Source: G963663495 sp963663495 | GTDB lineage: Bacteria; Bacteroidota; Rhodothermia; Rhodothermales; Bin80 | Length of the DNA stretch: 64,000 nucleotides | Assembly (NCBI GenBank): GCA_963663495.1 | Contig: OY760427.1 | Span: 5,084,001-5,148,000, forward strand | Direction of reading: 5' to 3' | Shown: piece by piece, positions 38,439 through 47,344 of the stretch | How the letters are laid out: each line of letters opens with the position of its first letter | Position numbering within the stretch: the stretch's first letter is position 1 | Position numbers and translations under genes: made by a program | The notes under the pieces: model-generated | The model's database searches: none | The model's input: the letters and a program-made list of their open reading frames with translations, nothing else | What the model was told of the DNA's origin: nothing

Positions 38439-41400
38439 ATGGGTAAGGTAAAGATGCTGTTACACGCCTGCTCTTGTAGGGCGGCATTTGTTGCTGTCGG
38501 GATGCTCGGTGCGGCGGCTGTACCGCATGTGGTTAGTCAGACATTGGAAGGAATCCACACCGGAGTCGCCCAACCGCTGCAGGGTCAGGCACGGATCAAT
38601 CCGCACGCGGATGAAAGCCGCAGAGATGTAGCGTGGCACTTGAGAGAAGCGCAGGTATCCGACACGTTAGAGGCGGAATGTGTAAGCAATCTGGAGGAAG
38701 CGGACGGTGTTGCGGCGCTTTGTACTGCGCTCGGAGGATGGTTACCGTACACACATGCATGGGTCTCAGGGCGCCGGTTCGTGGCCGCAGCTGATCACAC
38801 AACGGGGTTTTCCGGTTTCGACGGGGTGCATTCTCAGGCAGCATTTCATCCAAAGCAGGAAGGCTTGGCAGGATTCGGTGAGCGGGTCATCCGTGCCCCG
38901 GATGCTGGCCTGCTGGACCAGGACATTCGTATGGAGGTTAGCATCACCGCCTCCGAAAGACACGCAGAGACCGACGCGCTTGCCGCGCAATCTTTACAGC
39001 GATGTACTGTTCCAGGGGGGCGGGGTGTTCTCGTTTACTGTTTCGAAGGTGGCGGACCGTATACGGTTAACGTTGTGATTAAATTGCGCAAACCTGCTAA
39101 CCACGACCACGAATTCAAGATATCGTATTACGGTGGTTCTGCGACGGAAGGTGAGATTAATGACGGCGTGCCGGTGCCCTCGGATACTGATTTTCAACGT
39201 ATCGATCCATTCACGATAACAATTCGTCAGGGATACACGAGAGGCAGTAATTCCTTCTTGCTGGAGTTGTACGATGATAGCGACACAGAAATGGATGAGA
39301 CAATCGACCTGATTACCCACCGCGTGGACACACCGACTCCTGTTCCAGTGGGTAAATTCAGGTATTACATACTGGATGACGATTCGTCCTATCTGTTCTT
39401 TAAAGAGTATAGAAACCCCGTGTACGAGTGCGATGGTTATGCATCGGTGCCGATCGTCCTTGTGGGACAATCCGATCAGGAAGTCACGGTCGATTTTTCG
39501 ACGGGAAGTCATAAGATTTTTTTAGAGGATCCTGCAGCACCAGATGCAGATTACACGCCCGTGGATTCAACGCTCACATTCAGTCCCGGCGAAACAGAAA
39601 AGATTGTAAGAATTGACATAGCTGCGGATGAGATACCCGAGTCTCCCCTTGATGAGCACTTCCCGGTGGAGATGGCGAATCCCGTGAATGCCCGGCTTAT
39701 TCCCCCGACTTCAAGGTGGGACTTGACCCACGCACTCGTAAGAATTCGTGACGAGAGTTGCCTACCTCCATGGCAGGTTGCGGACGCTGTGGCAAATGAA
39801 GGCGATGGCACGATTGACTTTGATGTCAAGTGGCCTGGTTTCAGCGGTAACGATGAGCGGATATACTACAAGACCATCAATGGTACTGCTACAGCAGGGC
39901 AGGATTACGAGGCGAAAACAGACTTCATAACGTTCTCTACGCTGAACTCAACCGGGAGTGTCAGCAAGGAAACAATCTCAATTAACATAATTGATGATCT
40001 TCTTGTAGAGCCCGACATGGAGCACTTTTCCGTAAGGCTTTGGAGTCAGACATCTCCAGCCCTCATGGCAATGGCTAAGGGTACAATTGAGGACGACGAT
40101 GGTGTGCCGGTGGTTTCGATTGATGGCGGACCGGATGTGACCGAGGGAGAGGGAGCTACCTTCACCATCACAGCAAATCCAGTCCCGACCACTACTGTGA
40201 CGATCACACTTGAGGTCGCACAGTCAGGAGATTATGTAGCTGTCGGTGATTTGGGCACGAAGATGGTAGATGTAGGCACGATCGGCGCGAAAACGTACAC
40301 GGTGGGCACCATATCGGACAATGTGGACGAGCCACCCGGCTCGGTAACGGTAACGTTGCAGGCGGGTACTGGATACACGGTGGCTGACCCACCTGACCAT
40401 GAGGCCAGCGTAAACGTAGTAGACGACGACACACCGGAACTGGTGCTGAGCCCGTCAAGCCTTGAAATTCCGGAAGGGAGTACCGGTTCTTATACGGTGA
40501 AACTTGCCGCACAGCCGACGGGCACCGTGACCGTGAACATCACTGGAAATGCAGATACAGACCTGAAACCAAATGAGAACACACTGACCTTCACGGCCGC
40601 TGCTTGGAGTACTGCGCAGTTAGTCACCGTAACAGCGGAGCATGATGACGACGCTACTAACGACGCTGCAACACTTGCGCACACCGCTTCTGGCGGGGGC
40701 TACGGATCGGTGAGCAGGGATTTACCTGTGACGGTGACAGACGACGACACACCGGAACTGGTGCTGAGCCCGTCAAGCCTTGAAATTCCGGAAGGGAGTA
40801 CCGGTTCTTATACGGTGAAGCTTGCTACACAGCCGACCGGCACCGTGACCGTGAACATCACTGGATATGCAGGTACAGACCTGAAACCAAATGAGAACAC
40901 ACTGACCTTCACGGCCGCTGCTTGGAGTACTGCGCAGTTAGTCACCGTGACAGCGGAGCATGATGACGACGCTACTAACGACGCTGCAACACTTGCGCAC
41001 ACCGCTTCTGGCGGGGGCTACGGATCGGTGAGCAGGGATTTACCTGTGACGGTGACAGACGACGACACACCGGGGTTACGAATTGAGCCGATTACTTTAG
41101 CCGTGCTTGAAGGGGCGTCGGGCATATACCGCGTAGCACTGGAGACAGAACCGACCGGTACAGTGACGGTGACTATTGGAAGCGACAATAGCGACGTGAC
41201 GATGGTCGGTACTCCGCTGACATTCACTGCCGGTGATTGGGATTCGAAACAGACGGTAACGGTGCGTGCGGCGGAAGACGCAGACACGGACGACGACATT
41301 GCTGTGCTTACGCACACTGCATCGGGAGGGGATTATGATTCCGTGACAGGGCCTGCTGTCACGGTGACGGTGAAGGACGATGATCCGGTGGCAGGGTTGG

Positions 41401-44400
41401 TGGTATCGCCCACTTACCTTTCGGTGACAGAGGGGGCGGAAGAGCATTTTTCGGTACGGCTACTCGCGGAACCCATGCAGGCGGTCAATGTGGGGATCAC
41501 GGGCGATGCGGGAACAGGATTAGGGGTAAGCCCGACTATGCTGCGGTTTACATCGGAGGATTGGAGCAGGCCTATTACGGTGATAGTCCGTGCGGAGGAG
41601 GACGACGATGTGATGGATGCAAGTGTACAGCTCACCCTTGCAGCATCCGGGGGTGTGTATGATGGTGAGACAGAGGATGTGGACATAGATATACGAGACA
41701 ATGACGTAGCAGGGATCGTGCTGGCACCTGCCGGTCTTACGGTACCGGAAGGGGGCGAAGCATCCTATACGGTGAGGCTGTCAGCGGAGCCATCGGGCGC
41801 GGTAACAGTGGAGATTGAAACCTACTCCGAGACGGATGTGACGCCGAACATGACTGTGCTGACATTCACGGGTGATGATTGGCATTCTGCGCAGGCGGTA
41901 GCCATACGTGCAAATGAGGACGACGACACGGTCAATGGCAGTGCTACGCTGACACACCGGGCGTCGGGTGCTGGCTACGATGGTGTTACGGAGGACTTAT
42001 TAGTCACAGTGTTGGATGATGACGAGGCAGGACTGGTGATCACCCCGAGAACATTATCGCTGAACGAGGGGGCAGCAGGCAAAATCTTTACGGTGCGGCT
42101 CGCCTCTCCACCAACAGGTCAAGTGACTGTATTCGCCAGCGCAGAACCTGTACTGAACGGTAAGGTGTCCGTCAGTCTGCGGAGTTTGACTTTCAACCCT
42201 ACGGACTGGAAAACGGACCAGACGGTCACGGTGTCAGCATTGAACGATGCGGACTACGATGACGAGACCGGAGAGATACAGTTGTCAGCGAGTGGTGGTG
42301 GCTACGATGGAGTATCCGGGAATGTAGAGATAGGGATTCGAGACGATGATGTGCTGCCGCTTGTGCGTGTGTTGTCGGATGTGCGGGTAGGAGAAGGCGC
42401 AGGTACGGCAGAGTTTCGGGTGGGGTTAAGCGGAGAGACCACCAGCATTGTTACGGTCGGTTACCGTTCGCAAGATGTCACAGCGACAGCGGGTGCGGAT
42501 TACCAGCATACAGGTGGGGTGCTCACATTCGAAGCAGGTGAGCTTGAGAAACGGATATTGGTGCAGATCATTGATGACGCATTGCACGAGGACGAAGAGG
42601 TTTTCGTGCTGGAGCTGGCGGACGCACAGGGCGCAGAGCTGGGCATGGCAACAAGCCGTGCCACCATCTTGGACGACGATTCTGAGCCGACCGTTGGCAT
42701 AACACCAGCGGTGTATGTACGGGAAGGGGGTATAGCAAATGTATACATCAGTCTCAGTAACGCAAGCACGAAGCCTGTTACAGTCTCGTATAGTACAAAT
42801 GATATGACAGCGTCAGCCGGAGATGACTACGAAGCAGCGAGCGGCGGATCGGTGACGATTGAGCCTGGTAGTATGGACGCCGTGGTAGCAATACGTACAA
42901 CAGATGACGCAGTCCACGAAGGAAGGGAGGTATTTGTCGTGCAGCTTGACGGAGGCGGCCAATCCAAGGTGACGATACTGGACAATGATCGTCTGCCACA
43001 GCTCTCCATAGGCGATGTGACAGTATCAGAGGATGGAGGGCGTGCGAAGCTTGCAGTGTCGCTGAGCGGTACGAGCGCGGTGCGTGTAGGGGTGGCATAT
43101 GCCACGTATGACGATACGGCCAAGGCGGGGGCGGACTACGAGCGCACGCTTGGCACGCTGGTGTTTGCACCGGGGGAGACGGTGAGGAATGTATGGGTAC
43201 CGGTAGCGCGTGATGATGTGGAGGAGGAAGACGAGGGATTGGTAGTAAGGCTGAGTACTCCGGAGCATGCCGTGCTGTTGGATGCGGAGGGAGATGTGAC
43301 GATTAAGGATGATCCGATAGAGGTCAGCATCCATGATGGTACAGGGACAGAGAGTTCGGAGGAACTGGTGATGGCGGTGCGGCTGAATTATGGTAGCACC
43401 AAGGTGGTATCGGTGCAGTTTGCGGTGACAGGAGGCACGGCGACATCGGATGTGGACTACGAGGCGACGCAAGGGCTGGTGGTATTTGAGACCGGCAGTA
43501 CGGAGGCGCAAGTAAGGATCCCGCTGATAGATGACGACTTGCAGGAAGGAAACGAAACGATAGAGGTGACGCTGTCGAATCCGGCCAATGCGCAAATCGG
43601 GCAGGCGATGGCAACGGGCACGATCGTGGATGATGAGACTACGCCGGGAGTGCAGGTGCGAGCCATTGCAGTGTCGCAGAGCGAGGTGGTGTTTGCGGTG
43701 GGACTGCTGGCACCTGTGGCAGAGCGGCTGACGGGCCGTTACCGTACGGTAGACGGCACGGCATGGGCGGGAGAGGACTACGAGCGCATGGAGGGGGTGC
43801 TGGAGTTTGGGCCTGGGGAGACAAGAAAAGAGGTGCGAGTGCAGTTACTGCGTGCTCAAAGTAGCGGGGAGGCGTTTGCGCTGATGGTGGAGTTGGGGGA
43901 TGAGACAGTCCGAGAGGAGGTGGTATTGGGGTCGGAGGATACGGGAAACCGTGCGCGATTGGGCCGGAGTGTGGCGGTGCATATAGTGGAGGCGGTATCG
44001 GAGCGTATGGAGGGATCATTGGTGGGATGTATGCCGAGGCCGTTCCCTGGTCAGCGGGTACGGGCGTCGCATCTTTTGTCGGGCTGTGGCATGCAGGCAG
44101 GCGGAGAGCGGCTGAGTGTATGGGGTCGTGGTGCGTACAGCAGGTTGCAGAGCGGCGGGATATCGGGAGCGGATGTGGTGACGGCGTCATTGGGGGCGGA
44201 CTACCGTACGGGAGGTCGCTGGCTGATGGGGATGGCGGTATCACGCAGCGAGGCATTGGAGCAGGAAGGGACGCTACTACAGATGACGGGCTGGTATCCG
44301 TATGTGCGCTACGGAGGGATGCGGCATAGTGTGTGGGGGTTGGCAGGAGCAGGACAGGGAGTAGTGGCGGAAGCCGCGGACACGGGAATGCGCATGATGG

Positions 44401-45071
44401 CAGCGGGCGTGGGTGGCACGTTGGTGCGCCGGGCGGGTGCGCGGCTGGGGTACGAGGCGGACGGGTTCTGGCTGGGGATGGATGGCGGGATAGGGGTGAG
44501 CCGTGTTCGCGCGGGTCTGGAGGGATCGGTGATGTTGCAGGACATCTTGGAGCCGTATGTGGAGGCTGCGATCTTGCACAGCGGCGGGGATGCGGAGAGA
44601 GGAATGGGAATGGAGGCAGGCGGAGGGTTACGGGTGCGGATGGGGATGTTGCATGCGGAGGTGATGTCAAGGCGTTTGGTGTTACATCAGGAGGATGGCT
44701 ACGGGGAGTGGGGATATTCGGGTATGGTCCGCTATGGAGGAATGGAGGGATTGGGAGCGCAGGTGCGACCGACCTGGGGTCGTACGCATGTGGGGACACT
44801 ATGGCAGGCGGAGCGTCCGTGGGAAGTGTATCCGTCGGATCGTCGGATGGAGCTGGAGGTGGGGTATGGCTCGCGTGTTCACAGGCGCAGTGTACTGCGG
44901 CCGCATGTGGGTATGGGGCTGCGTGACAGAGGCAGGGACTACCGCATAGGAGCGGGCGTGCAGGGGCGCAAGGGGTTAGGATTCAGCGTGAGCGGTTTAG
45001 CGATGGAGCACATGGCACCATACCGACCGGTGAGCTACGGCGTGACCGCCAGCGGCTACGTGCAGTGGTAA
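38439..45071 (+). CDS. Giant Calx-beta repeat surface protein with autotransporter-like barrel, paralogue 5
   Basis: 2210 aa with the same architecture as paralogue 4: signal peptide, paralogue 3-type N-terminal region, variable domain (318-441), PPWQVADAVANEG domain, six 106-aa repeats (667-1304), Calx-beta domains and barrel (1888-2210). It is nearly identical to paralogue 4 over most of its length. From about 44070 it switches to a barrel like paralogues 1 and 2 (QAGGERLSVWGRG, SGGISGADVV, EQEGTLLQM in place of QASRDRLS, SGGVSGADVV, EEEGTLLQM). It ends GYVQW and its 3' flank is unlike that of the other four, so it is the terminal member of the array next to the dcw cluster. The start is chosen by alignment; an ATG at 38346 is in frame. 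Confidence 0.82.
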   Translation: MGKVKMLLHACSCRAAFVAVGMLGAAAVPHVVSQTLEGIHTGVAQPLQGQARINPHADESRRDVAWHLREAQVSDTLEAECVSNLEEADGVAALCTALGGWLPYTHAWVSGRRFVAAADHTTGFSGFDGVHSQAAFHPKQEGLAGFGERVIRAPDAGLLDQDIRMEVSITASERHAETDALAAQSLQRCTVPGGRGVLVYCFEGGGPYTVNVVIKLRKPANHDHEFKISYYGGSATEGEINDGVPVPSDTDFQRIDPFTITIRQGYTRGSNSFLLELYDDSDTEMDETIDLITHRVDTPTPVPVGKFRYYILDDDSSYLFFKEYRNPVYECDGYASVPIVLVGQSDQEVTVDFSTGSHKIFLEDPAAPDADYTPVDSTLTFSPGETEKIVRIDIAADEIPESPLDEHFPVEMANPVNARLIPPTSRWDLTHALVRIRDESCLPPWQVADAVANEGDGTIDFDVKWPGFSGNDERIYYKTINGTATAGQDYEAKTDFITFSTLNSTGSVSKETISINIIDDLLVEPDMEHFSVRLWSQTSPALMAMAKGTIEDDDGVPVVSIDGGPDVTEGEGATFTITANPVPTTTVTITLEVAQSGDYVAVGDLGTKMVDVGTIGAKTYTVGTISDNVDEPPGSVTVTLQAGTGYTVADPPDHEASVNVVDDDTPELVLSPSSLEIPEGSTGSYTVKLAAQPTGTVTVNITGNADTDLKPNENTLTFTAAAWSTAQLVTVTAEHDDDATNDAATLAHTASGGGYGSVSRDLPVTVTDDDTPELVLSPSSLEIPEGSTGSYTVKLATQPTGTVTVNITGYAGTDLKPNENTLTFTAAAWSTAQLVTVTAEHDDDATNDAATLAHTASGGGYGSVSRDLPVTVTDDDTPGLRIEPITLAVLEGASGIYRVALETEPTGTVTVTIGSDNSDVTMVGTPLTFTAGDWDSKQTVTVRAAEDADTDDDIAVLTHTASGGDYDSVTGPAVTVTVKDDDPVAGLVVSPTYLSVTEGAEEHFSVRLLAEPMQAVNVGITGDAGTGLGVSPTMLRFTSEDWSRPITVIVRAEEDDDVMDASVQLTLAASGGVYDGETEDVDIDIRDNDVAGIVLAPAGLTVPEGGEASYTVRLSAEPSGAVTVEIETYSETDVTPNMTVLTFTGDDWHSAQAVAIRANEDDDTVNGSATLTHRASGAGYDGVTEDLLVTVLDDDEAGLVITPRTLSLNEGAAGKIFTVRLASPPTGQVTVFASAEPVLNGKVSVSLRSLTFNPTDWKTDQTVTVSALNDADYDDETGEIQLSASGGGYDGVSGNVEIGIRDDDVLPLVRVLSDVRVGEGAGTAEFRVGLSGETTSIVTVGYRSQDVTATAGADYQHTGGVLTFEAGELEKRILVQIIDDALHEDEEVFVLELADAQGAELGMATSRATILDDDSEPTVGITPAVYVREGGIANVYISLSNASTKPVTVSYSTNDMTASAGDDYEAASGGSVTIEPGSMDAVVAIRTTDDAVHEGREVFVVQLDGGGQSKVTILDNDRLPQLSIGDVTVSEDGGRAKLAVSLSGTSAVRVGVAYATYDDTAKAGADYERTLGTLVFAPGETVRNVWVPVARDDVEEEDEGLVVRLSTPEHAVLLDAEGDVTIKDDPIEVSIHDGTGTESSEELVMAVRLNYGSTKVVSVQFAVTGGTATSDVDYEATQGLVVFETGSTEAQVRIPLIDDDLQEGNETIEVTLSNPANAQIGQAMATGTIVDDETTPGVQVRAIAVSQSEVVFAVGLLAPVAERLTGRYRTVDGTAWAGEDYERMEGVLEFGPGETRKEVRVQLLRAQSSGEAFALMVELGDETVREEVVLGSEDTGNRARLGRSVAVHIVEAVSERMEGSLVGCMPRPFPGQRVRASHLLSGCGMQAGGERLSVWGRGAYSRLQSGGISGADVVTASLGADYRTGGRWLMGMAVSRSEALEQEGTLLQMTGWYPYVRYGGMRHSVWGLAGAGQGVVAEAADTGMRMMAAGVGGTLVRRAGARLGYEADGFWLGMDGGIGVSRVRAGLEGSVMLQDILEPYVEAAILHSGGDAERGMGMEAGGGLRVRMGMLHAEVMSRRLVLHQEDGYGEWGYSGMVRYGGMEGLGAQVRPTWGRTHVGTLWQAERPWEVYPSDRRMELEVGYGSRVHRRSVLRPHVGMGLRDRGRDYRIGAGVQGRKGLGFSVSGLAMEHMAPYRPVSYGVTASGYVQW
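40437..42348 (+). repeat. Six tandem repeats of about 318 bp in paralogue 5
   Basis: Collinear with 31289-33200 at about the 9,148-bp offset and nearly identical to it. Only scattered changes are seen, such as EPMQAVNV for EPTQAVNV and a SEDW/SENW difference. Confidence 0.85.
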
Positions 45072-45532
45072 GGAGTGCCAGTTATGCCACATAATAGAAC
45101 CGATACCCGATAGGTGCCCACCGGGTTGACGCACCGCGACCTTCAACACGATGCTTCCACACTGCCATGACACAGCGGACCTGAATGCCTAAAAGCAATC
45201 TGTCCAATAAGACTGCCCTGTTCTCAGGCTCTGGGACGCGCTTGGAGTAGTTTCAAGACAATGGAAAATGGTACCGGCGCCAGGTTGATAAAAGGCTCCC
45301 CTTACTAAAATGTCGGACCACGATCCTTCACGAGAATAAAGGCAAATGTCGCCTTTGTGCGGGCACGCCACGATTGGCAGTTGCCTGACGGGAATTGATC
45401 TCCGTAACGCCTCTTTAACGACCGAAAGAAGCCGTTGCGGCCCCGCAATTGCGCGAAAATCGTGAACATTTGCGGCTGGATATGCGATAAAGCAGGTTCT
45501 GACGCGTGCAAACGATTCCAAATTGCGTACAT
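45072..45532. other. Intergenic region between the giant-gene array and mraZ
   Basis: No credible gene or RNA is visible. A weak hairpin, AAAGGC-AAATGTC-GCCTTT (about 45343-45361), could be a minor terminator; it has only a short T run. GGCCCCGCAATTG and TGCGTACATTG near the right end lie where a promoter for the dcw operon would be expected. The region is unlike the other array trailers. Confidence 0.5.
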
Positions 45533-45559
45533 TGGGGGGTAGGGTGGGGAAAAGTGGGG
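45533..45559 (+). promoter_or_regulatory. Putative MraZ-binding repeats upstream of mraZ
   Basis: TGGGG at 45545 and TGGGG at 45555 are spaced by exactly 10 bp (TGGGG-AAAAG-TGGGG), and TGGGG at 45533 lies 12 bp further upstream. Direct TGGGN repeats with a 10-bp period just before mraZ are the known MraZ operator in other bacteria. The last repeat ends 25 bases before the mraZ ATG, a position that would suit autorepression of the dcw operon. Confidence 0.7.
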
Positions 45560-45584
45560 AATTCTCCCTACACGAAAGCTGCCA

Positions 45585-46028
45585 ATGGCCGGGTTTAAGG
45601 GACAGGCTTCATATGCCGTAGACGCAAAAGGGCGGGTTGCGATCCCTGCGAAAATGCGTGCAGCCATCGGCGACGATTTAACGAGCCCGATAACCGTTAC
45701 CCGCGGGTTCGAGAAGTGCATTTTTTTGTATCCGATCACAGCGTGGAATAGCCTCGAAGGAGGGATAGCTAATCTGAATCCGTACGACCGGAACGCTCGG
45801 GCTTTTGTGCGACGCACCATGATGTGGGCGGAAGAAGCAATGCTGGATCGCCAAGGCAGAATACCACTCCCCAAGATGCTTACCAAGTATGCGCATATCA
45901 AGCAAAAGGCGTTGATTCTCGGAGCCTATGATCACATTGAGATATGGGATCCCGAAACATTCGATGCTTACATGACGGCCCAATCTGCCGATTATGAAAC
46001 GCTCGCTGCGCGAGTCATGGGAGTATGA
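45585..46028 (+). CDS. mraZ: Transcriptional regulator MraZ
   Basis: 147 aa with the two tandem SpoVT/AbrB-like halves of MraZ. The first is AVDAKGRVAIPAKMR (residues about 10-24) with a TRGFEKCIFLYP strand; the second is MLDRQGRIPLPKML (about 86-99) with ALILGAYDHIEIWDPE. MraZ oligomers bind TGGGN repeats and regulate their own dcw operon; such repeats stand directly upstream. The stop overlaps the rsmH start (ATGA). No Shine-Dalgarno site is evident, as is common in Bacteroidota. Confidence 0.95.
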   Translation: MAGFKGQASYAVDAKGRVAIPAKMRAAIGDDLTSPITVTRGFEKCIFLYPITAWNSLEGGIANLNPYDRNARAFVRRTMMWAEEAMLDRQGRIPLPKMLTKYAHIKQKALILGAYDHIEIWDPETFDAYMTAQSADYETLAARVMGV

Positions 46029-46984
46029 TGTCTCAGGAGTCCTACGCAACATCGTTCCATGCCCCTGTACTCTGCCACACGGCCGTGAACACCCTCGTCA
46101 CCGACCGATCAGGAGTGTATGTGGATGCCACCCTCGGCGGTGGCGGACACAGCCGCGCCCTGTTGGACCACTTGGCCAGCGAAGGGTCCGTGATTGGAAT
46201 TGATCGTGACGAAGAAGCCATATGCGAAGCCAAGGCTAGGCTGGCAGATGAACGAATGCGCGGGCGCTTTAGGGCTCTACATGCAGCATTTGACGAGCTG
46301 GAACGGTTCCTGTCGGCAACCGGACTGGCCAAGGTTGATGGCATCCTGGCGGACTTGGGTGTCTCGTCGTACCAACTGGATCGCGGCAAACGAGGCTTCA
46401 GTCATCGCCTGACAGGCCCCCTGGATATGCGCATGGACAGACGGAAGGCAGATGTGGCAGCAGGGATACTTAATAGCTGGGATACGGGCAGAATAACAAA
46501 ATTGCTTCGCAGCGCCGGCGAAGAGCCGGCGGCAGGACGCATTGCACGGGCCATTGTAGCGGCGCGGCCACTTGATTCAACAAAAGATCTTGCCTCAGCC
46601 GTGCGGAAAATGGTGCCGACCAGACTGGAAGCAAAGACGCTGGCACGGGTTTTCCAAGCCGTGCGCATTGCCGTAAATCAGGAGCTGAACCAACTTGACT
46701 CCCTGTTCGGGGCAGCAGAACGGCTCGTTCGCACAGGTGGGCACATGACCATCATCAGTTACCACTCGCTGGAAGATCGGCGCGTAAAGCGCATGTTTCG
46801 ATACGGTAACACCGACGGAGTCGCAGTCCGTGACATCTATGGCAACGTGCTGGCCCCGTGGAAGGAATTAATGCGCAGGCCCGTTCGACCGTCTCCCGCC
46901 GAAGCAGCAGCCAACCCTCGTGCCCGTAGCGCAAAACTACGGGCTGCTGTGCGCCAGGACAATCATATCCCAACTACGATATGA
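46025..46984 (+). CDS. rsmH: 16S rRNA (cytosine(1402)-N(4))-methyltransferase RsmH
   Basis: 319 aa, usual length for RsmH (MraW), which uses S-adenosylmethionine to methylate N4 of C1402 in 16S rRNA. The SAM-binding loop is DATLGGGGHSRALL (about 33-46), followed by IGIDRDEEA. The family motifs DLGVSSYQLD (about 110-119), RGFSHRLTGPLDMRMD and the C-terminal SYHSLEDRRVKRMF are all present. It overlaps mraZ by 4 bases and is followed by ftsL after 36 bases, the standard second position of a dcw cluster. Confidence 0.96.
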   Translation: MMSQESYATSFHAPVLCHTAVNTLVTDRSGVYVDATLGGGGHSRALLDHLASEGSVIGIDRDEEAICEAKARLADERMRGRFRALHAAFDELERFLSATGLAKVDGILADLGVSSYQLDRGKRGFSHRLTGPLDMRMDRRKADVAAGILNSWDTGRITKLLRSAGEEPAAGRIARAIVAARPLDSTKDLASAVRKMVPTRLEAKTLARVFQAVRIAVNQELNQLDSLFGAAERLVRTGGHMTIISYHSLEDRRVKRMFRYGNTDGVAVRDIYGNVLAPWKELMRRPVRPSPAEAAANPRARSAKLRAAVRQDNHIPTTI

Positions 46985-47020
46985 ACGTGAAACAGCCCAC
47001 CTCTGCCAAGCTATAGAGCG

Positions 47021-47344
47021 GTGCCGACATTGGCAAATGTACCTGCAAATGCCCATGCGCGGCCGTGGATGCGCAATTCGACGGTGATGTTTACCGCCGG
47101 CGTGACATTGGTTGCCGTGGTGCTGACACTTTATATAGGTCACATTTACGCGACACAGGAACTAGTGAACAACTTGGAGACACAACGCCGCGAAGGACTG
47201 GAGCTGCGCTCAGAACGTGCAAGGCTGATGGGAAAGGTGGCCGAAGCGACAAAACCTACCACCATTTACCGATGGGCAGCCGAGCTGGGCCTGGAGGAAG
47301 GAGGACCATACGCCGCTATAATATACGTGGCTAATGACTACTAA
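47021..47344 (+). CDS. ftsL: FtsL-like cell-division protein
   Basis: 107 aa with one transmembrane helix (about residues 22-45, VMFTAGVTLVAVVLTLYIGH) followed by a short periplasmic coiled-coil-like region (NNLETQRREGLELRSERARL). This is the FtsL topology. FtsL bridges FtsQ/FtsB and the FtsWI synthase. Sequence identity in this family is low, so the call rests on topology and position between rsmH and ftsI. A GTG start at 47021 is assumed; GTG, TTG or later ATG codons are all possible. It overlaps ftsI by 11 bases. Confidence 0.8.
   Translation: MPTLANVPANAHARPWMRNSTVMFTAGVTLVAVVLTLYIGHIYATQELVNNLETQRREGLELRSERARLMGKVAEATKPTTIYRWAAELGLEEGGPYAAIIYVANDY

Larger units (their letters stand above)
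25950..45071 (+). repeat. Large tandem duplication covering giant genes 3-5
   Basis: Sequence from the second half of paralogue 3 through the 5' part of paralogue 4 recurs from the second half of paralogue 4 through paralogue 5. The offset is 7,231 bp up to 36048 and 9,145 bp after it. The difference, 1,914, equals the ISNCY element (1,908) plus its 6-bp duplication. Gene ends 28692 and 35923, and starts 29294 and 38439, fit these offsets exactly. Differences are sparse and clustered, which points to a recent event followed by local conversion. Confidence 0.9.
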
